Assembly: GCA_946405045.1 (NCBI GenBank)
Contig: CAMJFV010000135.1
Span: forward strand, 1-6,025
DNA length: 6,025 nt
Direction: 5' to 3'
DNA from: an uncultured Bacteroidales bacterium
GTDB lineage: Bacteria; Bacteroidota; Bacteroidia; Bacteroidales; Paludibacteraceae
The notes under the pieces are model-generated. The model did no database searches. It saw only the letters and a program-made list of their open reading frames with translations, and had not been told where the DNA came from. This document shows, one piece after another, positions 5,231-6,025 of this stretch. Position numbers and translations under genes: made by a program. Every line of letters begins with the position of its first letter. Within the stretch, counting starts at the first letter, position 1.

Positions 5231-6025
5231 TTAGATTTCTTTTTTGCTTATTCCATAAGGGGTATAGCCTATTTGTAATCGATTATTTTCTTCGAAAATA
5301 GGTATGTTGGGATTAGGTTCCCTTTCTACTCGTTTGTGTTTCCTGTGGTAGACGCGGCAAATGAATGAGTGTCTATATACGGGGATGCCTATGCGTGCCA
5401 AGCGAGCTTCTAGATCTGTGTCTTCTCCTGTGGCTGGTGCTAGGAATCTTTCGTCAAATCCATTCACTTTTAGCAAATCGCTTTTGTACATTCCAAAATT
5501 ACAGCCTAATAGGCCTCCTTTCTTGGGTTTGCAGATTCCAAATATATTACGGATCTTCAATGGTATTCGCAAAACATTTTCTGAATGACGCTCTTTGCTG
5601 AACAGCAAATTGAGCGATTTCTTTTCGAGATATCCATCTGCTACAAGTTCTGGAGTCAAATCATCTGACATCTTTTGCGGAAGTTGCACTCGTCGTCCTC
5701 CCACCACAATGCCTTGTTGACGTAGATCATAATGGTCTTTCACAAAATTTTTGTCGGGAATACAATCTCCATCAAGAAATACCAGATATTCAGATCTGCT
5801 TGCCACAACCGCTTTATTTAAAATGATGTCTTTCTGCCATCCGTTGTCCTCATGCCATACGTGCTGAACAGGGAAAGACACTTCTTTTATCATTTGTTTT
5901 ATTATCTGAACACTCTCTTCTGATGAGCCATCATCTGCAATGACAACTTCGAACGCCTTATAGGTTTGTTGCTGCAACATGTTGAAAATCATTTTCAACC
6001 ATTTAGTGTTGTTGTAAACGGCAAT
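5231..6025 (-). CDS. Family 2 (GT-A) glycosyltransferase, 5' end outside the window
   Basis: The reading frame is open to the right edge, and the visible 264 residues begin with IAVYNNTKWL. This is part of the first strand and helix of a GT2 domain, so only a handful of N-terminal residues should be missing. The nucleotide-binding segment VIADDGSSEES lies at visible residues 28-38. A DxD-type metal-binding motif (FLDGDCIPD) has Asp85 and Asp87. A Glyco_transf_7C-like stretch follows with GCNFGMYKSDLLKVNGFDE at 174-192 and GEDTDLE at 200-206. Such enzymes transfer a sugar from a nucleotide donor, in Bacteroidota often for surface polysaccharide or lipooligosaccharide. No membrane segment is visible. 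A strong terminator follows the stop codon, so it is probably not part of the acyl-chain cluster. An internal TTG at 5998 should not be taken as the start, because conserved sequence continues upstream of it. Confidence 0.88.
   Translation of the reverse strand: MAVYNNTKWLKMIFNMLQQQTYKAFEVVIADDGSSEESVQIIKQMIKEVSFPVQHVWHEDNGWQKDIILNKAVVASRSEYLVFLDGDCIPDKNFVKDHYDLRQQGIVVGGRRVQLPQKMSDDLTPELVADGYLEKKSLNLLFSKERHSENVLRIPLKIRNIFGICKPKKGGLLGCNFGMYKSDLLKVNGFDERFLAPATGEDTDLEARLARIGIPVYRHSFICRVYHRKHKRVEREPNPNIPIFEENNRLQIGYTPYGISKKEI

Noticed and set aside
5361..5601. Two overlapping plus-strand frames (75 and 78 codons) opposite the glycosyltransferase
   Set aside because: Both are antisense to conserved GT2 motifs and have no recognisable domain.
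5231..6025. Glycosyltransferase as a member of the acyl-chain cluster
   Set aside because: A strong terminator follows its stop codon, and a separate promoter region with a regulator lies between it and the operon. A functional link cannot be excluded but is not supported.

Overview
The window looks like Bacteroidota (Bacteroidales-type) DNA. It has AT-rich intergenic regions and ATG starts preceded by A-rich stretches that mostly lack a Shine-Dalgarno sequence. It also has two promoters with the TAnnTTTG -7 element typical of this phylum. Every gene I can support is on the minus strand, so transcription runs from high to low coordinates.

Layout in the direction of transcription. (1) 6025-5231: a family 2 glycosyltransferase whose 5' end lies outside the window, closed by a strong intrinsic terminator at 5191-5222. 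(2) 5177-5083: an intergenic region with two identical 17-bp operator-like repeats exactly 30 bp apart and a TAnnTTTG promoter. (3) 5070 (or 5082)-4480: a TetR/AcrR-family regulator. (4) 4479-4349: a second regulatory region with a very similar promoter core and two dyads. (5) 4348-1: a tightly packed operon encoding a ketoacyl-ACP synthase, an acyl carrier protein, an ApeP-like hotdog dehydratase, a 4HBT thioesterase, an ApeI/FabZ-like hotdog dehydratase and an MMPL/RND-type exporter. The exporter runs off the left edge after its first half. Gaps inside the operon are 36, 15, 19, 6 and 17 nt.

Together these genes form the front half of a type II fatty-acid/polyketide-like cluster of the aryl polyene/flexirubin class. 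The ACP carries the growing chain, the KS extends it and the two dehydratases make the double bonds. The thioesterase releases or edits acyl chains, and the MMPL pump probably moves the lipid-like product across the inner membrane. Ketoreductase, chain-length factor, ligase and starter-unit genes are not visible and would be expected to the left of position 1. The class assignment comes from gene content and motifs; the product is inferred.

The points most worth a second look are the paired operators and matching promoter architecture of the regulator and biosynthetic promoters, and the two dehydratases with complementary departures from the FabZ active site.
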